From Absidia repens (Eukaryota > Mucoromycota > Mucoromycetes > Mucorales > Cunninghamellaceae), in assembly GCA_002105175.1 (NCBI GenBank), contig MCGE01000012.1, positions 434,001-498,000 of the forward strand: a stretch of DNA of 64,000 nt. The letters run 5' to 3'. This document shows, in pieces, positions 48,329-60,779 of this stretch. Both the position numbers and the translations under genes were made by a program. Below the pieces are notes generated by a model, which was not told where the DNA came from, made no database searches, and was given only the letters and a program-made list of their open reading frames with translations. Each line of letters begins with the position of its first letter. Within the stretch, counting starts at the first letter, position 1.

Positions 48329-49563
48329 ATGTCTTCTGGTGGTCATCCTCCTCCTCCCCAAGTCCCTGATGGTTGGTATGTACATGGAATACTTCTGAAG
48401 TATGTTGAAATTCTAGCAATAATCTAATCTTTTTCTTTTAATATTGTACTTCAATAGGTTAGCTCTGTGGGACGAAACTTCTCAACGATACTACTTCGTT
48501 AACCAAGCTACTGGTGTGACACAGTGGGATCATCCTCAAGCTCAACAACAAGATTCAGGCTATCCATCTTCAAACTATGCGCAAGGTACGACACCTTTTC
48601 CTGGCCAAGGAACATCATCCCCTTACTCTGAAAAGCAATCTTATCCTCCAACATCAGCACCAATCACATCTATGCCAAAGGGTGAAGCTGGCAGTTACGC
48701 CTCGCCTCCTGCTTATAATGATGTTATGAACCAAAACCCAAGTCCATACACAACACAGGGCTCACCCAGTTACAACGGCGATGCTAAGCAACAGCAACAG
48801 CAACACACTGAAGGAACGGCGACAGCAGCGACAGATGGAGAAGGTGACCGAGGTTTGGGGTCTATGCTCAGCGGATTCATGAAACCTCAGCATGGTGGAG
48901 GCGGCTACGGAACCAGTAGTAGTAGTAGTGGAGGAAAATTCCCAATGAATGCAGCAGGTGGTGCGGTGGCTGGTGCTCTTTTGACGTAAGTATAGTGAAA
49001 TGCCAAGAAATCAAATCATTTGTATCTTCTTTATTTAACATGCTCTATCTTTTATTTTTAGAATGGCTGCAGGGAAACTTGGAGGCAAAAACAATCATGG
49101 TGGCAGCAGTAGTGGTCATAGTTCTGGAGGATTACTTGGTAACTTGATGGGTGGCGGTCATCAACAACAGGTAAGAAAAAAATAAAAAAATAAAACTTGC
49201 AAAAGACAGTGTTTTAATGCAAATGTTGGATAAAAGGGCTACTATCCCCCTCCCCCTCCCCCTGGATATGGTGGGTATGGTGGTGGCGGACACTATAATG
49301 GGGGTTACGGATATGGTCAACATGGTCAACATGGTCAACATGGTCAACCTGGTCAACCTGCTCCACATGCTCCGTATGGTGAACACGCTCCACATGGTCA
49401 CCACGGTCACCACGGTCACCACGGTCACCACGGCCATCATGGACATGGTCATGGACACGGGCATCACTTCGGTAAGAGATAAAACCAGCAATCCCAAATA
49501 TCTGCCCATGTGATAGATACTTTATGACTGACCAATCATTTTCCTTTTTCTTTAATAGGCTGA
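48329..49563 (+). CDS. WW-domain protein with Gly/His/Pro-rich tail
   Basis: Five exons: 48329-48375, 48458-48985, 49062-49170, 49237-49471 and 49559-49563, giving ~307 residues. The WW domain (PDGWLALWDETSQRYYFVNQ then TGVTQWDHP, residues ~12-42) has both Trp and the Pro, so it should bind proline-rich ligands. A PPAYN motif sits at ~residue 103. A small hydrophobic Gly/Ala helix (AAGGAVAGALLTMAAGKLGG) resembles a glycine-zipper membrane segment. The tail is built of GQH and GHH repeats encoded by 9-bp tandem units (about 49318-49450). The last exon contributes only two bases plus the stop; read-through of that intron would instead end FGKR. Function is unknown. It starts 133 bp after the UBP gene. 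Confidence 0.87.
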
Positions 49564-50379
49564 AGATTACTTGAATGATTCACTATTGAATATATTTCCT
49601 AGTATAGTTTATTTGTATTTGATAGCATAGCTGTATATTTCTTTATATATTACATTTTATATATTTACTTAATAAATTTATTCATTGTTTATGATTGATT
49701 TGATGACTTGATTATGATACTGAATATTGATGGTATACTTATGTACGATGATTTATGTACGTCGGTGATTTTGATCTTATTATTGGATTGTGTATCCAGC
49801 GGTCCTCGAGAACCTTTTTTTTCCCTCGAAATGAAAAAGGACAGAGATATAAATAAGATTTAAAAAATGTGTCTTTGCTTTCAAATACGCTTAAGAGCCA
49901 TGTTTGATGTTGGTTAAGAGAAAAGTCTTAGATTTATTTATGTGTTGCGAAAAAACAAACAAACTATAAACACTCTTGCCTAGTCAGTGTTTGGAGATTT
50001 TGGTTGATACGTTTTTGATCCTAGGTTGTCCGAATTGCCAAAAATGGTAGGTGACGAACACAAAATAGTGGTGAAGGACACAGCATACATAAAAGGATCC
50101 AGAAACTACTGCATCATTTTTATCCGATTATATTGTTAAACGTCATTAAAAAATATATGCATTGACCGAGTAGCATTCTTATTTCAGATGCTCCACCACT
50201 GACCATCAGCAATTTTTATAATAGGTACTACGTAAAGGCACATTGAAACCTATGATACTCAATTGACAAAATGAAGCTGGTTGTTTAGAAATTCTTCAGG
50301 AGGCATCCTCAGGGTTATCGCCGTATATAGCAGAGTATTAAATTCATATTTTATCATATACAATATATATATATATATA
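49564..50379. other. 3' flank of the WW gene
   Basis: AT-rich gene-free sequence with an (AT)n stretch at 50364-50381. Nothing is recognised. Confidence 0.4.
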
Positions 50380-51360
50380 TATCATCGATATACGGTAGGC
50401 CTGAAAGTAGAGACTGATCGTCAAAAAGAGAATATATTTTATTAAGGCATAAACATGAGCTAGGAAGGTCAACAGTATTCTAAAAGGGTCGAGATGTAAA
50501 AGGGGTAGAATGACGTAGAGTGATGGGGGATCTGAAGAATGGTCGAAACTGGTCTAAATAGAAAATTGCAAAATGGGAGCTAATGTATTATGCAAAACAT
50601 GACAAAGTTTGTAGGAATACTGTCGTTGAAGCACAGCAACGGTCATCACAACCCAAAATAGTTGAGGGTAATAAAAAAAAAAAAGGGATCTATAACACAA
50701 CACATGAGACGAACTAATGAGACAATCTCATTTGAAAGTGTATGTAAAAAGAGACATGGTTTATTTAATATATATATATATATATATAAAACTATGGGTA
50801 AACAAACATTAAACTAAGCTAATGAAGAATTCAAAAGGCTAACTGATGGTGGCCACAAATCTTGAATCCAAAATGAAAGGGGTTCCCCATGCATGTTGTA
50901 ATCCCTGAGCTGAAAGTACTTCTAAACTAGTCAGGACTAACACTAATCTAAATCCACCATAATCCAATAATGATCACAATTATAAGGAATTAAAGAAGGA
51001 AGAAGGAGGGAAAAGAAGGAAAAAGAAGGAAAATTAAAATTGGGAGCAAATAAATATTCACGTGGGCGGTTTTTGAATTATATTTTTTGGTCTCTCTAGG
51101 GGATGGGGAGGTTGCGCTTACGTTAAAAAAATACAAGACGAAACCCGTGGTATCGTTTTTTTACAACCATCATCACCATACAGTATCATTCCGCACAACA
51201 TAGAGTATGGCGATTTTCTTCTCGTGAAAGTAAGCGCCACCATTCAACTTTGACAACACGACTGTTCTCTTCTCTTAATGCCTTTGCTGACCAGAAGGAG
51301 TAATTTATTCCAGTTTAGTTTACATATCCCCTTCACAGTAGAACAGTGCGCCCTGCACCA
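50380..51360 (-). repeat. R1 dispersed repeat, copy E
   Basis: Shared blocks are AAAATGGGAGCTAAT, the ACACATGAGACGAACTAATG block, an AATAAA on the minus strand (TTTATT at 50760-50765), the core GGGGTTCCCCATGCATGTTG near 50879 and the E-box end CACGTGGGCGG at 51059. Similarity to copy F continues past the E-box, through an ACAACCATCATCACCATACA-type block, to about 51360, so the full unit exceeds 1 kb. It has no coding potential. Confidence 0.78.
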
Positions 51361-51639
51361 TAGAAGAGCTTACGTTCTTTGATTGAACCACCTTGGCTAA
51401 TGTTATGCTTATTCCATAACAAGATAAACCCAACCCACACACTCCACGCCCATCCATACACATCCCAAAGCTCCCCCATATTCAGATAAGCGTCATAGTA
51501 TTTTTAATTGACAAGTTTAATTTATTTGCCATAGCATAATTTTTATCTTCTCTAAATAAAATAAATTTTTTCGTTTTTGATTTTTTATCGGCTCTTATAT
51601 GTTTAGTTTGCCTTATCGAACGGGTATATCCACATTATA

Positions 51640-51905
51640 CATTGCTTATTAGCGTAAGAAAAAAAAAGCTGATGTTTGTGTACAAAAAGGAAAAAGAAAA
51701 TTATATATGAGACACCATCGATCAAACGTCGTGCTCAGCGCTTCGTCTACATACTGTACAATACAGTACAGTACTGTACAATGACTTCTGGGTTTGTAAA
51801 TATTGGGTATAATATGAAAGGGGTTTCTTGAATGGTTTGAGAAAATAGCTTCAGTTGGCACATAAAAAAAAAAATACAGTGAAGGCCACATAAAAATATA
51901 AGGTC
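51640..51905. repeat. R2 dispersed repeat, copy 2
   Basis: Same order of blocks and same orientation as copy 1 at 27640-27900: CATCGATCAA, GTGCTCAGCGCTTCGTCTAC, GGGTTTCTTGAATGGTTT and CACATAAAAATATAA. A short palindromic TACTGTACAATACAGTACAG stretch (51753-51780) is inserted relative to copy 1. Confidence 0.65.
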
Positions 51906-52162
51906 AGGTTTGATCAATTACACATAGCACGCATCACATTAATACAAATAATCACAAATATATAAATGGTATTTAAATGTTGGTTTTATTGATTGATAAA
52001 AAAGTAAACAAACATGAATGAATGAATGAATAAATGAAAGATAAATAGGTAAATATGAGGACAACAAAAACATAATATATATATATGTATATATAAAACT
52101 AAAAAAATGATATCAAACGATAATAAAAGGGTCTGAAAAGAATGCTAATAAATATACAATAT

Positions 52163-53931
52163 CTATGCATACAATTTCTTTTCGAAACTATGCAAGCCGT
52201 GGACACCACCTTCCATTTGAGCAGCAGCAGTTCGCTTTTCAAACCGGACCTTACCAGAGGAAACATCCTTGTGGAATTGCTCAACAGAGACAGTACCAAT
52301 ATCTTGAAGAGAATGTTGGACACCAGTAATCAAGTAGGTCAAATAGTTACGCACGCTACCCTTGTCAACAACGTTACCAACCACACCTTGAGCAACCTTG
52401 ACGGTATCACCTTCAGAGAAATAACGCTTGGTAGCGGCATTGCCATCTTTACTGTCCACCTTGGTCATAGCATCAATGGAACCCATACCACGGTAACGCT
52501 TGAGACGGACACCATCACGGAAGAAATAAGTACCAGGAGCTTCTTCACAACCAGCCAAGAGACCACCCATCATGACAGCGGAGGCACCAAGAGCAAGAGC
52601 CTTGACAATATGACCGACATTACCAATACCACCATCAGCGACAGTAGGAACACCGAAACGAGCAGCAAATTCAGATACACGGTACACAGCAGTTGCTTGA
52701 GGACGACCACAGGCCATGACTTCTTGAGTAATACAGATGGATCCAGAGCCCATACCAATACGGAGACCATCAGCGCCAGCAGCAATCAAGTTGGCAGCCT
52801 GTTCACGGGTCACAACATTACCAGCGATGACTTCAACAGCAGGGAAGTTTTCCTTGATCCATTTAATCATGTCGACTTGGTAGATGGAGTTACCTTGAGA
52901 AGAGTCCAAAATAACGACATCAAGACCAGCTTCCGCCAATAAAGCCAAGCGTTCCTTGTCATCAGGGCGAGTACCAATGGCAGCACCGACCAACAATTGC
53001 TTGGAAGCAGGAGACTTGGAGGCCAAAGGGTAGTTTTGGTTTTTCAACAAATCAGAGCGAGCCAAAAGCGACACCAAGCATCCATTTTCATCCACAATAG
53101 GTAATTTACCCTTCTTGGAGGTAAAAAGAATACGGTTGGCATCAGCAAGAGTAATTCCTTTCTTAGCCACAACCAAATCCTTAGTCATGATGGTTTCCAA
53201 TGGGGAAGAATCGTCAGTGTGGAATTGGATATCACGAGCAGTCACCATACCAAGAAGTTTTCCATTCATCTTGCCAGTTTCTAGTAGACATCATTTAAGG
53301 AAAAAGAAAAAAGGAGTCGAATGTGAGAAAAAAGAACAAGGAAAAGGAAAATACCCGTAAATGATTTTTAAAGGGCGACTTTTTTTTTTAAATACCTGTA
53401 ATAGGGATACCACAGAATCCTTGGGTTTCTTTGATATGTTTGACATCAGCAACGGTGTTAGTGGGGGACAACACAGTAGGATCCATGATAAAACCATTTT
53501 CAAACTTCTTGACTTTACGGACCATGTCAGCTTGTTCTTCGGCAGAGCAGTTGTGATGGATAATACCAATACCACCAAGAAGCTAATGGACGGAGGAAGA
53601 AAAAAATAATAATGCATAAACAATCTCAGTCAAACCTTGTTTTTTTTGGGTGATGAAAACTTACCGCCATAGAAATAGCCATATCAGCTTCAGTGACAGT
53701 ATCCATAGGAGACGACATGAAAGGAGTGCGCAAAGAGATATTCTTGGTGATCTTGGATTCAAGGCTAGTGGTATTAGCAGCAAAATCAATATAGCCAGGG
53801 AGAATCAAAAAGTCATTGTAAGTCAAACCACCACTCAATTGTTCATCCAAAAGAGCTTCGACGGATAAACCATCACGGTGTTCATATTCTGAAAGAGTAG
53901 AAAGAGCTTGAGCGGGAGAGAGGAAAGACAT
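52163..53931 (-). CDS. Inosine-5'-monophosphate dehydrogenase
   Basis: Three exons on the minus strand: 53931-53665, 53582-53396 and 53280-52163, giving 523 residues, full length. The NAD-dependent oxidation of IMP to XMP is the rate-limiting step of GTP synthesis. The catalytic loop [13 protein letters not shown] places Cys at ~334; the flap Arg-Tyr is in the [13 protein letters not shown] region; a CBS-domain pair lies at ~120-230 ([19 protein letters not shown]). The start [10 protein letters not shown] is the first ATG of the frame. The protein is intact and needs no unusual splicing. Confidence 0.97.
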
Positions 53932-54570
53932 GGTCACAATTCACAAAGAAATAATAAAAAGGTTTGTTTTGGGGTAAAATGTTGTTTTTTATTAAAAAAG
54001 GAGGGTGTTTTTTTTGGAGGGGTGTTAACCCCCTTCGAATTTTTTGAAGCACTCATTGACTTCTTTTATAGCAAAATCTGGCTGGGTCCCGTGCCATCAG
54101 CTCACTTGTTTTTAATTGGTAGAGAGGGTTAAAGTGAGTGAAAATTTTTTTTAAGGACGGTTTTTTCCATTGCTGGGATCATTCTGAGATTAAAAAAAGC
54201 CTATTCAAGTTTTTCCCAATTGTGTGATATTGCAATGATCAACATCCTCAATTTTTTCTCACGTTCCAATCAAAATATCACCAGGTGATACTGACTTTTC
54301 ATAGCCTGATTTCTAATACAAAATTTTCATAGTATGAATATAATACGTCGCTTTGCCTTAATATCATATCTATACTGAGTATACCCAGGTTAAGTAAGAC
54401 TTTTTTTTTCCTTATCTTTAGTCATCCTCCTTATTTAGTATTATCGTCGGGCACAGAATTGATAAAAAGTCAACCATCGGCGAATCCAATCAGTGGTGCA
54501 AAGACGCTGACCTTCAATTCCAAACTACAGTTTTCATGAACAGTAACGATTCATAATTTCCATGTCACAG
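53932..54570. other. Upstream region of IMP dehydrogenase
   Basis: Purine/T-rich promoter-proximal sequence, with no gene further out. Confidence 0.4.
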
Positions 54571-54574
54571 TAAA

Positions 54575-55401
54575 AATGGCTCATTTGACCAAAGACCTTT
54601 TTGGTAAGATTTGAGAAGCGGGATTTCAAAAATTGTAAGCATAATAACTTTTTTTTCTTTCTTTTTACTCTATTCCTTTAAATGACCTTGATCACGAACT
54701 AGTAGGTATCACTGCAATAATAAGAAAAAAAAGTGTCAAGTTAATAGAATACTAACAAAGAAACCTTTACTCCTCTTTATTTAAAAAGTCCGGTGCTATA
54801 ATGAAAAGTGTCAGCATTTGCACCCGCCGTCTTCGACATTGCCAGCACTACCCTTGATTAGGATCTGATGGTAAGTCTAGAAACCACGTTCATCAATAAC
54901 AGAAAGCTCAGTTTAACTCGTCTTTTTCTTAATTTATACAAGAATAGAAATAAGTGGTTCAGTGGAGTATGCTTTTGGAATTGCGGGGAAAATACAACCA
55001 GCTTTATGTATTCAAAATTGAGTACATTTCAGGGGCAGCCGAAATATCGAATCGACACGCTTATAAAACTACCATGATAGTATCATACACCAAGCAAAGA
55101 AAAATATGTCAGATTATTGGTAAGATGTTTCGTGTACCATTTGCTGGTATTATACTCAACGTCTTTTATCAATTTACATAGGGGTGAACTGACTGGAAAC
55201 ATACATCAATTTGAACTGAAAGCAACCTTTACAGCACCAAAGCAAACAACTAGATTATGGTATGGATTCATCTGACTTTTACATGAAAACATTGTACTGG
55301 TTGGTGACAAAAAGCCTGGGGAGGAGGGAACGAACACAAGCTCAAAGGTGGAACTGAATACAACAATCAAGGTTTCACAGCCACGCAACGTACGCAGAAC
55401 T

Positions 55402-55432
<31 letters not shown>

Positions 55433-56231
55433 GGTCCCCATCCAATAACCATTTTGATACCTTCTAGAATATTCATACAATCAAGTCGTGGTGGTCGCAA
55501 TGCTCCGATCTGCAATAACATATCATACATCAGGACGAACCAAAGGACCAAAAGGTGTTAGTATTATTAGCCCAAGGTGACCAACGACAAGGAACTGATT
55601 AATTCTATACTTGGTAAAGGTAATGACAAAGTCCCATGCTCACTCAAAAAAGGTCACATAGTATTAACCTATAATATCTATTCACAAGTGTACTCGTCAG
55701 AGGAACCACCTTTCTTCCCACAGTAGAAACATCAACCTCCCTACGTCCTTATCAGCTAGTGCGTCCATACCAACAAGCTTATTACTGAAACAATCATGCT
55801 CATCGCCCAAGTCCATTCCCAGCAGCAATCAGGTTTAGCTTTTACAGCAAAATCAATCCTACATTGTCCACCAGCTCCTACGAGTCCCCATAATCTATGG
55901 CTTACGTGCTCACCAATGGCTCGGCACGCTACTTTTAGTACATCAGCAGTAAATATGATCAAAATGCAGGTAATGAAAAAGTTTTTTTTCTGTCCGCCGC
56001 TTTCAAAAACAATGGCATGCACAAGAAAATCCGATCCAGAATAACCTTTGCACAGCACAATAGGATACGATTCGAAGTAAGTCGAAATTATTATCAACCG
56101 GACAATCACAAGACCAAAAACTTCTGCAAAAGGCGATGGCACTATCAAAGGATATGGAAAATCGAATAGGCAACGATGTATTTCAAGGTTTCAATTGTCA
56201 TCTCTTGTGGAAAGAATGGAACCTCGCTTTG
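54575..56231 (+). pseudogene. Possible decayed protein gene, family not identified
   Basis: Several coding-like fragments appear in the same direction but in different frames and broken by stops. One segment reads YWGELTGNIHQFELKATF then PKQTTRLWYGF when one short GTAAGA-TAG intron (about 55121-55180) is removed and a frameshift just before it is allowed. Another reads HENIVLVGDKKPGEEGTN, then a last piece KAMALSKDMENRIGNDVF ends with an in-frame stop at 56231. A 29-base T run (55404-55432) sits between pieces. I cannot name the family. It could equally be unrelated random frames, so confidence is low. Confidence 0.3.
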
Positions 56232-56793
56232 GTCTAGCAAGAAATCGTGTGGATAGCCAAATATGTAGGATGGATTTGGAAAAAAAAAAGTAGAATAGTA
56301 TTGATGTAGTGGTTTAGAATATCTGTTTTATAGTAGCAATAGTAGTCAGTTCCATTTTTTTAATAAAGCGGGGTTAGATGCGGTTGGTTAAAATGTAGAA
56401 TGGTCTCTCTTTCTGTTTATATTTAGTATCAAAAGGGCTATGACGAATGCTGTAGTATTGTGATTTTGTGTATTTTGGGGTGCAAAAAAAAAAAAAACCA
56501 AGAAAATAAGGATCAGGGTTATATTCGATGATGTAGTGGTGGTAACAAATGAATACAATTGTAGGCACAATTGGAGCAAAAAAAAAAAAAGCTTGTCCTA
56601 CTTTCCGAAAAAAGCTAGGTGCAGTCTGTCACCAAAGGAAAAATGTTTTTTTAAAGCCCCTTTGCGATTTTCCCAATTGTCCCTTTTTCTTCCTTTTTCT
56701 TTCTTCCTAGCTACTCCTATTTTATTACTCTCCTTCCTTCGATTTTTCCATTTCTTCTTCCACTATCAAAATCATCAACAAAAGTCAACAACA

Positions 56794-58081
56794 ATGGGAA
56801 ATCAAGCTAGCCGGGTGCTAGAAAAGACCAAAGACAAAAAAAGAAAAAGACACAACAACGACGTCGTAGTACAATCACTATGGAAAACCGATCGATGGCT
56901 CTCACATATCGCACGGCAATTACGACTGGATTGATCAAAACGAACTGACGACACTTAGCGCTGGTGCCTTGACCGCTGCCTTGGAAGCTGCTCGGACACC
57001 AACTCAATCACAATCACTTTCCAACGCTGATATGAAACCTCCACAACCACCACGACGTAAATCCATTACCGAATACTTTACAAAACGACGACCTAGTGCC
57101 ATGACTCGTCCACCTACTATTTTCTCTGATTTTGATTTTAAAGAATTCGACCGCTGGCAACGACAACACTATCTCTTGAAAAGCGCTCGAAAAGCAAATG
57201 CCTGGGCTCCTCTCAATACAAATAAAGGTGCCGTGATCATCGATGTTGGTACCGGGAACGGGATTTGGGCTCTAGAAATGGCAAATCAGTACCCTACCGT
57301 GCAAGTCCTTGGCTTGGATCGACTCTTACCTAATGATCAAAATGGACCTGAAAACTTACGCTTTGTACAATGTGATGTGAACGAATCTTGGCCAATGAGT
57401 GATAATGCAGTCGATTTGTAAGTAGAAAAAAAAAAAAGCGAATGACAAAGACTTGATGAACTCATTGCCCCTTTTTTTTTTATTTCATGGTCTTTTTTTG
57501 ATTACTTTTAGTATCTTCCAACGTAGTATGAGCGATGCAATGAAACAAGTCGAATGGGGCCCATTACTGAAAGAAATGTATCGTGTGCTGAAACCCGGTG
57601 GCTATATTGAATTGATCGAAAATGATTTTTGGCGTCATAACCCTGGTCCTGTGCAACAAGCTTTTGATTCCTTTATTCAAGAACAATGCAAAATGACGGG
57701 TGTGGATTTCCAATTGACCGACTCTTTAGATACCTTGGTCGAAGAAACTGGGTTTGATCAAATTGATAAAAAGACAATGGATATCCCTCTTGGTGAATGG
57801 CCAACCGATCAAGGTAAACTGAAAAAGGAAAAGAAAAAATTACTAGTTTAAAATGATTGATATTAATCTCCATTATATATCATATAGAACTGAAGCAATT
57901 TGGGTTCATCAACAAGGAAGCCCATAAGGCCATGTTGAAAAACTACAAAGAATTCTACATCAAGCAATGGGGACTCTCTGGACCTGATTTTGATTTGGCT
58001 GTGCATGAAGTTTTGGAAGAATTCGATGAATACCATAGTTTTACTAGGTTCCATTGTTGGGTGGCAAGAAAACCACTATAG
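56794..58081 (+). CDS. SAM-dependent methyltransferase, probably N-myristoylated
   Basis: Model of four exons: 56794-56814, 56870-57417, 57512-57813 and 57888-58081, giving ~354 residues. The class I fold is clear: motif I VIIDVGTGNGIWALEMA (~residue 107), QVLGLDRLLPN, NLRFVQCDVNESWPM, YRVLKPGGYIELIEND and C-terminal FTRFHCWVARKPL. The N-terminus MGNQASR fits an N-myristoylation signal (Gly2, Ser6), implying membrane attachment. The first intron (55 bp, donor GTGCTA) is weak. It is proposed because the upstream ATG frame stops at 56934, while the downstream frame has no ATG until after residue ~65. A one-base sequence error is the alternative. The substrate is unknown. Confidence 0.83.
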
Positions 58082-58947
58082 TAGTAGTTTAGCCTTTCTT
58101 TTTTGTTTTATAATTTTAGTCAATATTTTACTCCCCTCCCCTCCACCCTCCATTATATATATACATAGCTGTTTCCCCTTCTCTTCTTTTTCCCGCATCA
58201 TCACTTATATATATATACTATATACATTATATACACTTCCTATAGATACTTTAGATTTTTTTTATTAGTTTAGTTTATTTTTATCAATACTCTTTTTGTG
58301 ATTATTCGTCTTAATCCTTTCCCCTCTTCTCCGTCTACATCCGTTACAGTATAATATCTTCCCCCTATCCTTCATTGGATCAATGATTTACCTTTTTTTT
58401 AACCACACACACACACATACACACACACACACACACACAAAACAAATAAATGTACGTGGTGATTTATATGCCACCAACTTTACACACAGAATTTTTTTTT
58501 CTCTCATGTTGTTGCAATCTTAGGGAGGATAGAATCACAAATTCACCACACAGAACATCCACACAAACAATATTTGATTACTTTTTGCTCATATTCTTGC
58601 AATCATAGGGGTACATTAGAATCACCAATCCATCATACACACATATATATTATTCGATTTCTTTATTGAATTGATAAACTTCCGATAAATAATAAAACTA
58701 CATCAAATACGCATACACAAAAGAGGGGGGTTTTATTGAATCCAGATTGATAACAAATAACAGAGCTAAACTACGCAATATACTAATGATAGAGTCCACT
58801 AAAAGATTAAGCATTGTGCCAAAATGTCCAGTAGTACGTGTCAAATCCAGTTTCCAAGGTGATGCATCTAGAATAATATAGAAGGAAACATCAGTTCCCG
58901 CCTCTTGTGATAGTTTGTGTATTTTCTTTTCAATCAGTTACTTCTTT
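58082..58947. repeat. Convergent 3' region with CA repeat and a diverged tandem duplication
   Basis: An ACAC microsatellite lies at about 58405-58440. Two diverged ~90-bp copies follow (about 58508-58580 and 58595-58660), both starting with TTGCAATC and continuing through a TAGAATCAC and CACACA block. No gene was seen; the segment separates the 3' ends of the methyltransferase and CSN7 genes. Confidence 0.55.
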
Positions 58948-60033
58948 CTATTTCCCCATGACTTGGCGTTTTTTCGCACGGCCGTTCGTCCTTTCCGCTT
59001 CATAAAAATCATCCTGTCGAGGTGGCATATCTTTTCGATTGGTGTTATTAGACGATGAGGGTGATAATACAGAAGAAGGACCAGACTCCATATCTCCCAA
59101 TATCTGTTTGTTTTTCGAATGGAGGCTTTTACGAAGTTGTTCGATGGCATGGTTGTATTGGCTTTTTGCTGCTTCGTTTGCGCTGACCTGATTCATGACA
59201 TGTTGTATCTTTTCGTCCATGGCTTGTATCGTTTTTTCTGTTTGATTGCTCCACGACGCCATGCGACTGATCATGTCATCCAATTGTCCTGGTCGCAAAT
59301 CCCGCCCCATTGTTGTGTCCACTTGTAACTGCTGCTTTCTTTGGTCGAGTTTGCCAGTCAAAATACCTTGGTAAATCGCGTCAATAATCAAGTCTTCTAG
59401 TTCACGGATTGTCGATATATTTAAATAGGCCAGTAAGTCTTGGTATTTTAAGGTCTAATAAAGAAGAAGAAGAATGAACAAAGGTTAGTATATATACTGA
59501 ATATTGTCAAGGTTTTACATCGGTATATACTTACTCTACTCTTTTCGGATAAAGTGACGATTGATAGTTGCTTGAGCTTGATCAACTGAGTCGGCGATAA
59601 GGGTGGCAGCTGAGACGCTTTGGCTATAAAACAAAACAAAAAGAAATACAACTAAGCATTAAAGTCAACCGAAATAGCTCACTGTTAATTTTACCATTAT
59701 ATTCCTTGTAAGTGCCATAGAGGAACAGTTCCAATAGTGCATAATATGGTTTTACTTCGGGTAAAGATGAAGCCTAATAAAGATCAAATAATCATACAAA
59801 AAAATAAAATAATCAGCCAAAAATAATGACATAGGGTATTAGATAATATTAAGTAGCTTACTGACCTGGACAACGTTGGAAGACTCATAGAGTTCGGAAA
59901 ACACGTAGACACCAGGCGCATCCAAAGTGTCCATAATTAATTTTGCATTAGCGGCACCTTTGACTGATTTTGACAAGAGTAAAAACGGTTGCAAGTGATG
60001 CGTAGTTGACATATTCAGATTGTTTTCATTCAT
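58948..60033 (-). CDS. CSN7: COP9 signalosome subunit 7-like PCI protein
   Basis: Four exons on the minus strand: 60033-59866, 59773-59695, 59623-59535 and 59454-58948, giving ~280 residues. The PCI/winged-helix segment is seen in order: LELFLYGTYKEYN, LIKLKQLSIVTLSEKSRTLK, YLNISTIRELEDLIIDAIYQ and GILTGKLDQ (~residues 65-165). A coiled-coil follows (WSNQTEKTIQAMDEKIQHV), and the C-terminus is polar and basic. The length and the LSPTQLIKLKQLSIVTL pattern fit CSN7 best. The complex removes NEDD8 from cullins. The start is the first Met of the frame; an internal Met eight codons on (MSTTHHL) is possible. Confidence 0.88.
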
Positions 60034-60779
60034 ATTGGTATAAAAAGAGAAAGAGGCTCCAGTTGGTGATGACTATTTACAACTTCCAAAAAAAAAAAAG
60101 AAAAAGAGAGAGAGACAGACGAAAAAAAATAACGTGCACAAATTTGTTTTGTCTTTAAAACTCCGGCATATCCCTTATTTTGAGTATGGGAGGAGTGGGT
60201 GAAGTTGGAGGCAAATTTGGGCAGATCCCCTTTATATAAAAGAGAGATAGCGCTTTGAGTTATTGATATAAGAGATAGAGTATACCGTAGGAGAGATTTT
60301 TAATTTAAATCCAGAGAACTGGGATCGGTAGAAAGTTAGTGGAAACTCGACCTTTCAGTGACCATTTCAGCGGTAAATTAGGGTTAAAATAGGGCCTAGA
60401 AGGTGTATAGAGCCACTTTACAACGTCGACAATGCATTCCACTTGCCAAAATTTGACTAAGAATTTGGGGGACCAAAGGAGGTACCTTTTGATTTTATTA
60501 ATTTTTTATAAAAATGATCAACACTCTCCAACCAGTGATCCGATCGACTTAAACTCTTTTAAATGAAAGATAACATCTTTTATATGATATCTATCGGACT
60601 TGAAAACAACCGTTTCTAGGATAATGCCGAGCAAGTCATACTCCTCACCAAACATAACAGTATAGACTAGCAATCCCCATTTCCCCCAATACTGTCGTAG
60701 ATGGAGCCCTAAATGTTGGAGAACAGTGTGAAATAATAAAATCGCCTAACGAAATGCCACCCCCCAGTCGTAACGTAGT
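60034..60779. other. Upstream region of CSN7
   Basis: A TATATAAAAG-type sequence near 60231-60242 (minus-strand TTTATATAA) could be a core promoter about 200 bp from the start codon. No gene was seen in the rest. Confidence 0.4.

Noticed and set aside
52142..52942. 266-codon open frame on the plus strand
   Set aside because: It is antisense to IMP dehydrogenase and has no family similarity.
56870..56934. Continuation of the first methyltransferase frame (RWLSHIARQLRLD)
   Set aside because: It stops before any conserved domain; the alternative frame leads directly into the methyltransferase.
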